Positions 52,618 to 61,987 of a stretch of 64,000 bases of DNA are shown here, in pieces. Source of the stretch: Corynebacterium jeikeium (lineage in GTDB: Bacteria > Actinomycetota > Actinomycetes > Mycobacteriales > Mycobacteriaceae). The stretch spans positions 1,426,001 to 1,490,000 of the forward strand of contig NZ_CP063195.1 of NCBI RefSeq assembly GCF_028609885.1. Reading direction: 5' to 3'. Made by a program: the position numbers and the translations under genes. The notes below the pieces were generated by a model, which was not told the DNA's origin, did no database searches, and worked only from the letters and a program-made list of their open reading frames with translations. Each line of letters starts with the position of its first letter. The first letter of the stretch is position 1.

Positions 52618-54579
52618 ATGCGTGAACTCTTCATTGACATCGAGACCTTCTCACCGGTGAACCTGGCGAATTCCGGGGTGTACCCCTACGCCGACCACGA
52701 CGGCTTCGAGCTCCTGCTGTTCGGTTACTCGATCGACGGCGGCCCGGTCGAGGTCGTCGATCTCGCCAACGGACACCAGCTGCCCGAGAAGGTGCTGTCC
52801 GCACTGGTTGACCCGCTCGTAGTGAAGTGGGCGTTCAACGCCACGTTCGAGCGCATCTGCCTTTCAAGCTGGCTCGCCCGACAGTACCCGGAGCTCATGG
52901 CGGGCCGCAGATTTCTCAATCCTGCGCAGTGGCGCTGCACCATGGTCTGGAGCGCATACCTCGGCCTGCCGATGAGCCTGGACCAGGTCGCCACCGTCCT
53001 TCACCTGCCGGTACGCAAAGACAGTGCAGGTAAGAAACTCATCCGCCAGTTCTGCACCCCGGGCACACCCAGCGTCTTCAACCTGGGCGGGATGCGCAAC
53101 CCGCCTGCGTCCGACCCGGACGGGTGGGAGCAGTTCATCTCCTACAACCGGCGCGACGTCGAGGTGGAGCTCGCGATCCACGACAGGCTGGCTGACTTCC
53201 CGCTCCCAGCGTCCGAGTGGGACACCTACGCCCTCGACCAGAACGTCAACGACACCGGCATCCGGCTCGACCGGGTACTCGTGGATCACGCGGTGGCATG
53301 CGACCGGCAGCACCGCGCCACCACGCTTGCCCGGGCACAAGAGCTCACGGGACTGGAGAATCCGAACTCACCGATCCAGCTCAAGGACTGGCTCGCCGCT
53401 CACGGCGCGCCCTTGCAGTCACTGACGAAAGACGAAGTCGCCGCCGCGCTCGACACCGCTACCGGCCAGGTGCGTGAGGTCCTCTTGCTGCGCGGTGAGC
53501 TTGCGAAGTCGTCGGTGAAGAAGTACGAGGCGATGCAGCACGTGACAGGTCGTGATGGGCGCGGACGAGGGTTCCTCCAGTTCTACGGGGCAGGACGCAC
53601 CGGACGTTTCGCTGGCCGCCTCGTCCAAGTCCAAAACCTGCCCCGCAACTACCTACCAGACCTGGCCGAGGCCAGAAGCCTCGTGCGGACCGGAGACTTT
53701 GAAGCCGTGGAGCTGCTCTACGACTCCGTACCCGACACCCTCTCGCAGCTCATCCGCACTGCTTTCATCCCCGCCGACGGGCACCGGTTCGTGGTGGCCG
53801 ACTTCTCCGCGATCGAGGCGCGGGTCATCGCGTGGCTTGCAGGCGAGACCACCACGCTTGAGGCCTTCCGTGACGGGAAGGATTTGTACTGCGAGACCGC
53901 GAGCCGCATGTTCGGTGTCCCCGTCGACAAGCACGGAGCCAACGCCGAGCTGCGTCAGAAGGGCAAGATCGCTGTGCTCGCCTGTGGCTATCAAGGCGGC
54001 GTCGGAGCTCTGAAAGCCATGGGGGCGCTGCGGATGGGGCTCGCCGAGTCCGAGCTCCAGCCGCTGGTCGATGCGTGGCGGGCAGCCAACCCCAGCGTTG
54101 TGCAACTGTGGGCCGACATCAACGCCGCCGCCATCGAGACGATCAGCACCCGCCAGCCGACCAGTGTTGGTGCGCTGACCTTCACCGTGGAGTCCGGGAT
54201 CATGTTCATCCGCCTGCCCTCCGGACGTCGCCTGGCCTACGTGAAACCCAAGCTGGGTGAGAACAGGTTCGGTGGCACCAGCATCACCCACGAGGGCATC
54301 ACAACGGGACGCAAGTGGGGCCAGTTGGAAACCTACGGTGGGAAACTCACCGAGAACATCGTCCAAGCCGTCGCCCGAGACCTGCTCACGTACGCCATGC
54401 ACCAGGTCGCTGAGGCTGGGCACAGGATCGTCATGCACGTCCATGACGAGATCGTCGTGGAGACCGCCACGGCCACCGTGGACGAGATCTGCAAGCTGAT
54501 GTCCACCGCGCCCGACTGGGCAGCAGGGTTGCCGCTAGAGGCAGACGGGTACGCGTGTGATTTCTACATGAAGGACTGA
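52618..54579 (+). CDS. Phage family A DNA polymerase with 3'-5' exonuclease
   Basis: 653 residues; GGAG lies before the ATG. The N-terminal DnaQ-like exonuclease starts LFIDIETFSPV with the DxE pair. The polymerase core has motif A VVADFSAIEARVIAWLAGE, motif B RQKGKIAVLACGYQGG and motif C VMHVHDEIVVE. No 5' nuclease domain, as is usual for phage enzymes of this type. The 3' end overlaps the convergent Ymh gene by 16 bases. Confidence 0.95.
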   Translation: MRELFIDIETFSPVNLANSGVYPYADHDGFELLLFGYSIDGGPVEVVDLANGHQLPEKVLSALVDPLVVKWAFNATFERICLSSWLARQYPELMAGRRFLNPAQWRCTMVWSAYLGLPMSLDQVATVLHLPVRKDSAGKKLIRQFCTPGTPSVFNLGGMRNPPASDPDGWEQFISYNRRDVEVELAIHDRLADFPLPASEWDTYALDQNVNDTGIRLDRVLVDHAVACDRQHRATTLARAQELTGLENPNSPIQLKDWLAAHGAPLQSLTKDEVAAALDTATGQVREVLLLRGELAKSSVKKYEAMQHVTGRDGRGRGFLQFYGAGRTGRFAGRLVQVQNLPRNYLPDLAEARSLVRTGDFEAVELLYDSVPDTLSQLIRTAFIPADGHRFVVADFSAIEARVIAWLAGETTTLEAFRDGKDLYCETASRMFGVPVDKHGANAELRQKGKIAVLACGYQGGVGALKAMGALRMGLAESELQPLVDAWRAANPSVVQLWADINAAAIETISTRQPTSVGALTFTVESGIMFIRLPSGRRLAYVKPKLGENRFGGTSITHEGITTGRKWGQLETYGGKLTENIVQAVARDLLTYAMHQVAEAGHRIVMHVHDEIVVETATATVDEICKLMSTAPDWAAGLPLEADGYACDFYMKD

Positions 54580-55385
54580 TATTGCTGGGCGGAATCGAGG
54601 CGACGATGGACATAGGAGAACAAGCTGAAGGCATCGAGGAAGTCATGTTTACCTTCCTCACTACCTAGTCGGGTTTTGTGAGCGCGGGGATTGCGATAGT
54701 GCCCGTGGATCCCTATAAGCAGGTTCTTAAAACCCTTGTGCTCTGATTTTTCCGACTCCGTGGAAAAGCTATTAATCACGAGCTTAGGGGCAGAATTGTT
54801 TGTTCCCAAAGCTGCGTCGAACAACTCCTGACCATCGTCTGTCAAGCTAGTAAGGATGCGGATGCGGTCAGGGATCGACTTGGCTGCCTCGGATATCGCG
54901 TGGAACAGAGACTCCGCGATCAGTTCTTGGCTGCAATACTCCATTAGGCGTTCGTGGGTACCGCGCCGCTGAAGTTCCTCCACGAGAGAGCTGGTGAGAC
55001 GCTCGATATCATCGAATGTGCGTGCCGCCTCAGCGAGTTGGGTCAACTCGCCAGCATCGTCGATATGCCATCCTTCGGTCGCCAGCACCTTGTTGAGCAA
55101 GCGGCGCAAATCATTCCAACGCTGACGATCGGTGGTATGCCGTGCCGGGCTCATCGCAGTCGTTATGAACTCACGAGTGAGTTGACCTGCTTGCGCTGCG
55201 GACATTCCTTCCGTAAGCGCGCCAAACAGTCCTTCTCGCTTACTCCCGGCAACACGCGGTGGCGCACCAATGTCGAGGAGAAGCTCGTCGATTTGGCTTC
55301 CGCTTAGGCCCGGCAAATCGGTACTTGCCAGGACATTCGCAATACTGCGGATAGTCGAGCGTTGGGAGAAAGAATCGGACTGCAT
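54564..55385 (-). CDS. TIGR02391/Ymh-family protein, possible HEPN abortive-infection factor
   Basis: 273 residues from ATG 55385 behind GGAG; GTG 55388 is also possible. The C-terminal half carries the Ymh signature: ELIAESLFHAISEAAKSIPD, FDAALG, and GIHGHYRNPRAHKTRLGSEE, in which R-N-P-R-A-H fits the HEPN R-x4-H pattern. It lies opposite to all surrounding phage genes, between polymerase and antirepressor, with slightly lower G+C, so it is a cargo (moron) gene. A role in excluding other phages is inferred. Confidence 0.8.
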   Translation of the reverse strand: MQSDSFSQRSTIRSIANVLASTDLPGLSGSQIDELLLDIGAPPRVAGSKREGLFGALTEGMSAAQAGQLTREFITTAMSPARHTTDRQRWNDLRRLLNKVLATEGWHIDDAGELTQLAEAARTFDDIERLTSSLVEELQRRGTHERLMEYCSQELIAESLFHAISEAAKSIPDRIRILTSLTDDGQELFDAALGTNNSAPKLVINSFSTESEKSEHKGFKNLLIGIHGHYRNPRAHKTRLGSEEGKHDFLDAFSLFSYVHRRLDSAQQYQSFM

Positions 55386-55548
55386 CACCGCTCCAGCTTC
55401 TCATGTGAGCGAGTGGCCTGAGTATTTCAGCAAGACCCGGGTGTCCGGATTCTTGCGCGCTCAGGGGCGTATGCGTGAGAGCCCGACGCGGCCGCACCCG
55501 TGGCTTGCTGGAATTCACGTCAATCCTGGCTCTTAGAAGGAGCCAGTC

Positions 55549-56316
55549 ATGGCTACGAGAGATCTTCAGGTATTCACCAACGATGCCTTTGGAACGATCC
55601 GAACTGTCGAGCATGAGGACAAGGTGTATTTCTGTGGCCGTGATGTGGTCACGGCGCTTGGATACACCAATACCAGCAAGGCGATTCAGGATCATTGCCG
55701 TGGGGTTCCGTTTCGTTACCCCATCGTCGATGCGCTCGGGCGCACTCAAGAAGCCAGGTTCATCACCGAAGGTGACCTGTACCGGCTCATCTTCTCCTCC
55801 AAGCTCCCCGCAGCCCAGGACTTCGAAGCCTGGGTTGTCGACGAGGTCCTCCCCACGATCCGCCGCCACGGCGTGTACGCCATCGACGAGCTGTTGGACA
55901 ACGACGAGTTCCTCGAGCGTGCCATCGTCCAGCTTCGCTCCGAGCGAGCCAAGCGACTAGCGGCCGAGCAAGCCCTGCTCGAGGCCGCCCCGAAGGTCTC
56001 CTACTACGACGTGGTGCTGCAGTCGGATTCCCTGCTGACCATCACGGAGATCGCCAAGGACTATGGGCTGTCAGCGAAGAAGCTGAACTTGCTGCTGCAC
56101 GACGCCGGGGTGCAGTTCAGGCAGTCCGGCCGCTGGTTCCTCTACGCCCGGTTCGCCGAGCAGGGCTACACGCAGTCCAAGACCCACGAATACGACGAGG
56201 GCAAGACCCGCACGCACATGTACTGGACCCAAAAGGGCCGTTTGTTCGTCTACGACTTGTTGAAGAACCAGTTCGGCCTGCTGCCGGTCATCGAACAGGA
56301 CGGCGGTGCGGCATGA
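55549..56316 (+). CDS. Phage antirepressor (BRO-N + KilA-C)
   Basis: 255 residues, ATG behind AGAAGGAG. BRO-N domain at residues 8-105 (VYFCGRDVVTALGYTNTSKA, AWVVDEVLPTIRRHG), then a coiled linker, then a KilA-C/ANT domain (TITEIAKDYGLSAKKLNLLL, YTQSKTHEYDEGKTRTHMYW). Such proteins counter the lysogenic repressor. It overlaps the next gene in ATGA. Confidence 0.93.
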   Translation: MATRDLQVFTNDAFGTIRTVEHEDKVYFCGRDVVTALGYTNTSKAIQDHCRGVPFRYPIVDALGRTQEARFITEGDLYRLIFSSKLPAAQDFEAWVVDEVLPTIRRHGVYAIDELLDNDEFLERAIVQLRSERAKRLAAEQALLEAAPKVSYYDVVLQSDSLLTITEIAKDYGLSAKKLNLLLHDAGVQFRQSGRWFLYARFAEQGYTQSKTHEYDEGKTRTHMYWTQKGRLFVYDLLKNQFGLLPVIEQDGGAA

Positions 56317-56756
56317 CGACGACTGCTCTCACCACCGACCTGGGTTTCTCGCCCCACAACACGGAGGGCTACCCAGATCCCACCGCGTTCACAGCGCTGA
56401 AGAATCTCCAGCGCGCCGAGTACGGCTACCGGCCCTTGGTCTACATCTGCTCGCCGTACTCCGGTGACACAGAGAACAACGTGGGGCTGGCTCGCGCGTT
56501 GTGTGCTCACGCGGTGGCCCAGAACAAAATCCCACTAGCCCCGCACCTGCTGTTCCCGCAGTTCATGGACGACACCGACGCGAGCGACCGCGAGCTGGCG
56601 ATGTTTTTCAACCGAATTCTTTTGAGCAAGTGCGAGGCGATCTGGGTCTACACGGCCCGTGTCTCGGCAGGGATGCGCGCCGAGATCGAATGGGCCCACC
56701 ACCTCGAGCTGCCGATCACCTATTTCGACGCCGACTTTGAGGAGGTCACCCTATGA
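56313..56756 (+). CDS. DUF4406-like / nucleoside deoxyribosyltransferase-fold phage protein
   Basis: 147 residues. LVYICSPYSGDTENNVGLAR, LAPHLLFPQFMDDTDASDRE and ARVSAGMRAEIEWAHHLELP are the DUF4406/deoxyribosyltransferase-like pattern with Rossmann-type strands. Phage nucleotide metabolism is the guess. ATGA overlaps join it to both neighbours. Confidence 0.8.
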   Translation: MTTTALTTDLGFSPHNTEGYPDPTAFTALKNLQRAEYGYRPLVYICSPYSGDTENNVGLARALCAHAVAQNKIPLAPHLLFPQFMDDTDASDRELAMFFNRILLSKCEAIWVYTARVSAGMRAEIEWAHHLELPITYFDADFEEVTL

Positions 56757-59017
56757 AGGCGATGACGATGTTCACCGCGCAGGTGGCAAGCCAGCAAAAT
56801 AACGCCCACTACCCGAACCCGCACATCGTGACCACGGCAGCCGACCTGGAGGCGGTTACGCGGTTGGATCATGTGGTTGCCGAGTACGTGGGTGGCAGGC
56901 GCTCGGCTGGCAGTTTCGTGACCTCGAACTGCCTGGTCATGGACGTCGACAACTCCCACACCGAGAACCAGGCCACATGGGTCACCCCGGAGTCGCTGAC
57001 GCAGCGGCTGCCGGGTGTGGCGTTGATGACCGCCACCAGCAGGAACCACCAAAAGGCGAAAGGTGCCCAGTCGGCAAGACCCCGCTTCCACGTCTACTTC
57101 CCAATTAACCCCGTGGCTGATGCTGACGCCTATGCGGGGCTGAAAAAGCAGCTCGCCGCCCGGTTTGAGTTCTTCGACCCTAACGCGATCGACGCAGGCC
57201 GGTTCATCTACGGCCATGATGATCCGAGTGTCACCGTGGTCGAGGGTGAACGCACCATCGACGCCTGGCTTGCCGACGCGGTCGATGAGGACGTGTTCGC
57301 CCAGTGGGATGACGCCACCCAGTCCATCGAGGAAGGCTCCCGGAATGCGACGTTGTCGAGGTTTGCTGGCAGGCTGCTGATTCGCCTCGGCACGACTGAT
57401 GAGGCGCGCGACTTGTTTGACCGTAAGGCCGCCCGCTGCAACCCGCCGCTGCCCGAGGCGGAGGTGGAGGCGATCTGGCGGTCGGCCACCCGGTTCGCCA
57501 AGACGGTCGAGAACCAGCCCGGGTATGTGCCACCAGAGGATTTTGAGGCGAGCCTGGATTCTGTACGACCCGCCGATTACAGCGACGTCGGCCAAGCCCA
57601 CGCCCTAGCCAAGGCGTACCCGGACTCGCTGCGCTCCTCGGAGGCCACCGACTGGCTCGTCTATTACGACGGTGTCTGGTACGAATCCGCTCCCGCAGCC
57701 CAAGCCGTCGCCCAGGAGCTCACCGAACGCCAACTGGCCGAGGCCCACGAGCTGCTCGAAGACGCCAAAGACCAGCTCGCCGCCACGGGGGCTGCCATGT
57801 TGTTGGCGTCGATGTCGAAGGCGAAAGCCCAGGCCATGTTCAACGCCGCCCAGCAGAAGGCGTTCGCCGCGTTCGAGGACGCGAAAACCTATGCGGCCTA
57901 CGCTCTCAAACGCCGCGAATCGCGCGGGATCACCAACTGCCTGAAAGAAGCCCGCCCCATGCTGCTGACCACCCCTGAGCAGCTGGATGCAGACCCGTAT
58001 CTGCTCAACACCCCATCAGGTACCTACGATCTGCGCCACGGAGCCGCATCGCGCCGCGATCATGACCCGGCGGATCTGGTGACTAAGCAGACCAGCCTCG
58101 ACCCTGGCACCGACGGGGCGCACCTGTGGCAGGAAGCCCTCGAGGTGTTCTTCCAGGGCGATGCTGAGCTCATCGCCTACGTGCAGCGCATCGTCGGTTT
58201 GGCTGCGATCGGGCAAGTGTTCGTCGAGGCCCTCGTTATCGCTTACGGGGATGGTCGTAACGGCAAATCGACGTTCTGGAACACGATCGCGAGGGTGCTG
58301 GGCACCTACGCGGGCAACATGAGTGCTGATGTGCTCACGATCGGTGGGATGCGCAACGTTAAACCGGAGCTGGCTGAGGCCAAAGGCAAACGCCTCATCA
58401 TTTCCGCCGAGTCCGAAGAGGGCGTGCGCATGTCCACCTCCGTGGTCAAGCAGCTGGCCTCCACCGATCAGATCTACGCGGAGAAGAAGTACAAGGCACC
58501 GTTTGCCTTCACCCCATCGCACACCTTGACTCTCTACACGAACCATCTGCCCAGGGTGGGTGCGATGGATGCGGGCATCTGGCGCAGGCTCATCGTCATC
58601 CCCTTCGAGGCGAAGATCGAAGGCGCATCCGACATCAAGAACTATGCCGACTACCTCTACACGCAGGCAGGCGGGGCGATCCTGGCCTGGATTATGGAGG
58701 GCGCGCGCCTCATCCACGCCGAGGACTACCACCTCAAGGCTCCCGCCCGCGTGGTGGAGGCATCAGCGGCGTATCGGGAAGAGAACAACTGGTTCGCTCA
58801 GTTCCTTGACGCCAACTGCGACCTTGACCCGGGGCTGTCGGAACGGGCCGGGGATTTGTATCAGGCCTATCGGGCGTGGGCGATGTCGACCTCCGGGTGG
58901 GCGCGTCCCATGGTCGATTTCAACGCCACCGTCGAACACCACGGCTTCACACGTAAAAGGACGATGCACGGCATGTTCGTCCACGGTTTGGCCTTGAAGA
59001 ACGAGTTCGACAACTAA
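56753..59017 (+). CDS. Phage primase-helicase (primase-polymerase-like N-terminus, D5_N, SF3 helicase)
   Basis: 754 residues. An N-terminal archaeo-eukaryotic-primase-like domain shows CLVMDVDNSH (DxD-like) and ARPRFHVYFPI. A D5_N region follows (DADPYLLNTPSGTYDLRHG). The SF3 helicase has Walker A YGDGRNGKSTFWNTIARVL, Walker B-like RLIISAESEEGVR, and sensor region LTLYTNHLPRVGAMDAGIWR. It would prime and unwind phage DNA. The 136-base gap after it contains a large inverted repeat. Confidence 0.93.
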   Translation: MKAMTMFTAQVASQQNNAHYPNPHIVTTAADLEAVTRLDHVVAEYVGGRRSAGSFVTSNCLVMDVDNSHTENQATWVTPESLTQRLPGVALMTATSRNHQKAKGAQSARPRFHVYFPINPVADADAYAGLKKQLAARFEFFDPNAIDAGRFIYGHDDPSVTVVEGERTIDAWLADAVDEDVFAQWDDATQSIEEGSRNATLSRFAGRLLIRLGTTDEARDLFDRKAARCNPPLPEAEVEAIWRSATRFAKTVENQPGYVPPEDFEASLDSVRPADYSDVGQAHALAKAYPDSLRSSEATDWLVYYDGVWYESAPAAQAVAQELTERQLAEAHELLEDAKDQLAATGAAMLLASMSKAKAQAMFNAAQQKAFAAFEDAKTYAAYALKRRESRGITNCLKEARPMLLTTPEQLDADPYLLNTPSGTYDLRHGAASRRDHDPADLVTKQTSLDPGTDGAHLWQEALEVFFQGDAELIAYVQRIVGLAAIGQVFVEALVIAYGDGRNGKSTFWNTIARVLGTYAGNMSADVLTIGGMRNVKPELAEAKGKRLIISAESEEGVRMSTSVVKQLASTDQIYAEKKYKAPFAFTPSHTLTLYTNHLPRVGAMDAGIWRRLIVIPFEAKIEGASDIKNYADYLYTQAGGAILAWIMEGARLIHAEDYHLKAPARVVEASAAYREENNWFAQFLDANCDLDPGLSERAGDLYQAYRAWAMSTSGWARPMVDFNATVEHHGFTRKRTMHGMFVHGLALKNEFDN

Positions 59018-59031
59018 GACAGACGGGCCTT

Positions 59032-59125
59032 ATGACGACCTATGACGACCCATATGTGAGTTTGCTATAGGGCAGAAAATATAGCCCTTAGGAAAAGTCC
59101 ATATCGCATCGTCATAGGTCGTCAT
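59032..59125. repeat. 17-bp perfect inverted repeat with direct decamer repeat after the primase gene
   Basis: ATGACGACCTATGACGA (59032-59048) is perfectly repeated in inverse at 59109-59125, and the left side holds the tandem decamer TATGACGACC twice (59031-59050). The 60-base centre is AT-rich. Candidates are the phage replication origin, placed beside primase and helicase, or a protein-binding regulatory hairpin. Confidence 0.75.
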
Positions 59126-59153
59126 GGGCCTCTCACACGAGAGGACATGAACC

Positions 59154-59432
59154 ATGAACGAGCACGCAATCGAACAACACTTGAAGCAAGCCGTTAAGGC
59201 GATCGGTGGCCTGTGCTGGAAATTCACCAGCCCCGGCACCGCAGGGGTTCCAGACCGCATCTGCATCCACCGTGGACGCGTCATCTTCGTCGAACTCAAA
59301 GCACCCGGACGCCTCCCACGCCCCATCCAACGCCGCCGCATCCAGCAACTCACAGACCACGGCATGGACGTAGTCGTCGTCGACAGCGTCGAAGGCACAA
59401 AGGAGGTGGCTGATGCGCTACGAGCCGCATGA
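59154..59432 (+). CDS. VRR-NUC domain nuclease
   Basis: 92 residues. The whole protein is one VRR-NUC domain: WKFTSPGTAGVPDRICIHRG has the catalytic aspartate, IFVELKAPG the ExK. Stand-alone VRR-NUC proteins in phages sit next to SNF2-type helicases and are thought to resolve branched DNA. It overlaps the helicase gene by 20 bases. Confidence 0.92.
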   Translation: MNEHAIEQHLKQAVKAIGGLCWKFTSPGTAGVPDRICIHRGRVIFVELKAPGRLPRPIQRRRIQQLTDHGMDVVVVDSVEGTKEVADALRAA

Positions 59433-60774
59433 CTACCAACGACAGGCCACCCAGTTTGTGGAAGACCACCCGCAGGCCGTGATCCTCCTCGGGATGGGCC
59501 TAGGCAAGACGGTGATCACCTTGACGGCCATCTGGAATCTGCTACTGGACTCCTTCCAGGCCCGCCGGGTCCTCATCGTCGCACCCCTGCGGGTCGCCCG
59601 CGACACCTGGCCTGCCGAAGCTACCAAGTGGGACCACCTGGCAGGACTCACCATCGCGGTCGCCGTCGGGTCGAAATCCCAGCGGGTGGATGCGCTTGCC
59701 GCCGAGGCGATGGTGACCGTCATCAACCGAGAGAACGTGCCTTGGCTGGTGAAACATCTCGGCAACACGTGGCCGTTCGACATGGTCGTCATCGACGAGC
59801 TGAGCTCGTTTAAGAACCACCGGGCGCAGAGGTTCAAAGCACTCGCAGCCGTGCGGCCACGTCTCACCCGGATCGTGGGGCTGACCGGCACGCCAGCAGC
59901 CAACGGGCTGATGGACCTGTGGGCGCAGTTCCGTCTGCTGGATGAGGGCCAGCGCCTCGGCAGGTTCATCACCCACTACCGCAACCGCTGGTTCGTGCCC
60001 GATCGGCGAAACGGCCAGCAGATCTTCACCTACAAGCCCGCACCCGGTGCTGAGGACGAGATCTACGAGGCGATCAGCGACATCACCTTGTCGATGCGCA
60101 CCACCGACTACCTGCGCCTGCCTGAGCTGACGGTCACCACGACGCTCGTCGACCTCGAACCGAAGGAGCGCAAAGCCTACGAGCGGTTGCGAGATGAGAT
60201 GGTGCTCGACCTCGACGGGCAGGTCATCGACGCCGCGAACGCCGCAGCACTGTCAGGCAAGCTGCTACAGCTGGCCTCCGGTGCAATCTACGACGAGGAC
60301 GGCAACACCGTAGTGGTGCACGACCGCAAACTCGACGCGCTCGAAGACCTCGTGGAGGCAGCCAATGGCCAGCCGCTGCTCGTGGCCTACTGGTTCAAAC
60401 ACGACCTGCAGCGGATCACCGAACGGTTCCCGCAGGCCCGGGAGCTTACAACCAGTACCGACATCGCGGCGTGGAACGCCCGCGAGATCCCGCTGGCGCT
60501 CATCCACCCGGCCTCAGCCGGGCACGGGCTCAACCTCCAGCAAGGCGGCAACCTCCTGGTCTGGTTCTCCCTGACCTGGTCCCTGGAGCTCTACCAGCAG
60601 ACCAACGCGAGGCTCTACCGCCAGGGACAAGACCAGCCGGTGACGATCACCCACCTGGCCGCAGACCACACCCTCGATGAGGCGGTACTGGCCGCGCTGG
60701 ACAACAAAGACATGACACAGGCTGCGTTGATCAATGCGGTCGCCGACACTCTGGGAAAGCAGGCACACTCATGA
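59413..60774 (+). CDS. SNF2-type phage helicase
   Basis: 453 residues. Motif I AVILLGMGLGKTVITLTAIW, motif II VVIDELSSFKNHRAQRFKAL, motif III IVGLTGTPAANGLMDLWAQF, C-terminal lobe PASAGHGLNLQQGGNLLVWF and QQTNARLYRQGQDQPVTITH. Typical partner of VRR-NUC in replication modules. ATGA overlaps the next gene. Confidence 0.94.
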   Translation: MRYEPHDYQRQATQFVEDHPQAVILLGMGLGKTVITLTAIWNLLLDSFQARRVLIVAPLRVARDTWPAEATKWDHLAGLTIAVAVGSKSQRVDALAAEAMVTVINRENVPWLVKHLGNTWPFDMVVIDELSSFKNHRAQRFKALAAVRPRLTRIVGLTGTPAANGLMDLWAQFRLLDEGQRLGRFITHYRNRWFVPDRRNGQQIFTYKPAPGAEDEIYEAISDITLSMRTTDYLRLPELTVTTTLVDLEPKERKAYERLRDEMVLDLDGQVIDAANAAALSGKLLQLASGAIYDEDGNTVVVHDRKLDALEDLVEAANGQPLLVAYWFKHDLQRITERFPQARELTTSTDIAAWNAREIPLALIHPASAGHGLNLQQGGNLLVWFSLTWSLELYQQTNARLYRQGQDQPVTITHLAADHTLDEAVLAALDNKDMTQAALINAVADTLGKQAHS

Positions 60775-61235
60775 ACGACCACCCCATCTGGGACTACTTC
60801 GACTACCGCAAAGCCGCCATCGGCGTCCTCCAGGACTACGCAACCCAAGCTGTCATTCTCCAGCAAGGCGACGGGTACGCCAACGAGCTCAAAGCCTCAC
60901 TGACCTCAATCGGCTCACCCCGATTCGACGGCCTGCCACGGGGCAACAACCCGCACGCCGGTGAAGCGAGAGTCTGCTCGATCCTCGACAACCTCGACGC
61001 GCTCAAAGCCCGCAACCAAAAAGCGCAGGCCTACATGGATTGGTTCAACCCGGCCTGGGAAAGCCTCAGCGACGATGACCGGCTGGTCCTCGAGGTCTTC
61101 TTCCTCGACGACCTCTCCGCCGAGGACGCCGCCGTCAAAGTCGCCGAACACTTCTACGTCGAACGCAAGACTGCCTTCGCCAAGAAGCAGCGCGCCCTTG
61201 CCCGCTTCGCGCGTCTCTTGTTCGGCAGAGACTGA
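60771..61235 (+). CDS. RinA/ArpU-like late-gene regulator
   Basis: 154 residues. The C-terminal part DDRLVLEVFFLDDLSAEDAA then VKVAEHFYVERKTAFAKKQR resembles the sigma-region-4-like helix-turn-helix of RinA/DUF1492 phage regulators, which switch on packaging genes. Its place between replication genes and HNH-terminase fits that role. Sequence likeness is modest. Confidence 0.65.
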   Translation: MNDHPIWDYFDYRKAAIGVLQDYATQAVILQQGDGYANELKASLTSIGSPRFDGLPRGNNPHAGEARVCSILDNLDALKARNQKAQAYMDWFNPAWESLSDDDRLVLEVFFLDDLSAEDAAVKVAEHFYVERKTAFAKKQRALARFARLLFGRD

Positions 61236-61321
61236 AGCATTGGCGCGCATGAGTGTCGCAAAGAGGGGATGACTCTCAGGGTGTGCCTGTCGCATGCTGT
61301 AAGTGGTTGAAAAGTAGGTCC

Positions 61322-61360
61322 CGACCCCCAGACGAATCATCACGGTTCGTCTGGGGGTCG
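61322..61360 (+). terminator. 15-bp perfect stem-loop before the HNH gene
   Basis: CGACCCCCAGACGAA (61322-61336) pairs fully with TTCGTCTGGGGGTCG (61346-61360) around nine bases. It closes the early operon after the RinA-like gene. The T-run is poor (TTGCC), so it might act as a boundary or RNA-stability element instead of a simple terminator. Confidence 0.6.
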
Positions 61361-61390
61361 TTGCCATGAACGACAAGGGTGGTGAGACGG

Positions 61391-61768
61391 ATGCCTTTCA
61401 AACCCAAGCGCCCGTGCTCCCAGCCCGGCTGCCCCGAGCTGACCGGCACCCGGTTCTGCCCGGCCCACGCTAAGGAAGAGGACGCCCGTTACCGCAACTA
61501 CCAGCGCGACCCGAAGATCAACCGACGCTACGACCACCGGTGGCGAAAGATCCGCGCGGCCTACGTCGAAGCCCACCCGTTGTGCGAGGACTGCCTGGCC
61601 CGTGGCCGGTACACGCCCGTGGCTGAGGTCCACCACGTGATCCCGCTCGACCACGGCGGCACCCACGACGAGTCGAACCTGCGCAGTCTGTGCAAGCCGT
61701 GCCACTCGCGCCAGTCCGCGCTCGATGGCGACCGGTGGCGGCAAGCCCCTCGGGTCTACAGCTACTAA
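61391..61768 (+). CDS. Phage HNH endonuclease
   Basis: 125 residues from ATG 61391 (MPFKPKRPCSQPGCPELTGT); GTG 61379 is an alternative. HNH core: LCEDCLARGRYTPVAEVHHV with paired cysteines and the HH of the motif, IPLDHGGTHDESNLRSLCKP with the asparagine, and CHSRQ. HNH proteins directly before the terminase assist DNA packaging in many phages. Confidence 0.92.
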   Translation: MPFKPKRPCSQPGCPELTGTRFCPAHAKEEDARYRNYQRDPKINRRYDHRWRKIRAAYVEAHPLCEDCLARGRYTPVAEVHHVIPLDHGGTHDESNLRSLCKPCHSRQSALDGDRWRQAPRVYSY

Positions 61769-61987
61769 AAAGCGCTGTGTGCCCGCCTGTCGCGGCCTCC
61801 CTGCCGACCCTCACCTGTGCCAACCTCGACCCCGTTCGCCCGGCACGAGGCGACGTGGCGCGCTTGCCGAGGGGGTGGGGGCGAGCGGATCTCCACAGCT
61901 GGGCTGCTCCTCAGCGGGCGGGGCCAACCGCGCACAAAATCCACGAATCAAACCGGGTATTGACCCGCCGTCTTGAGCTGGTGCGTT
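61769..61987. other. Spacer downstream of the HNH gene
   Basis: No gene seen. It includes a G-rich run (GGGGGTGGGGGCGAGCGGAT at about 61870) like those in front of terminase genes in related phages. This suggests that the original HNH-to-terminase spacing was broken by the cargo gene and IS that follow. Confidence 0.4.
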
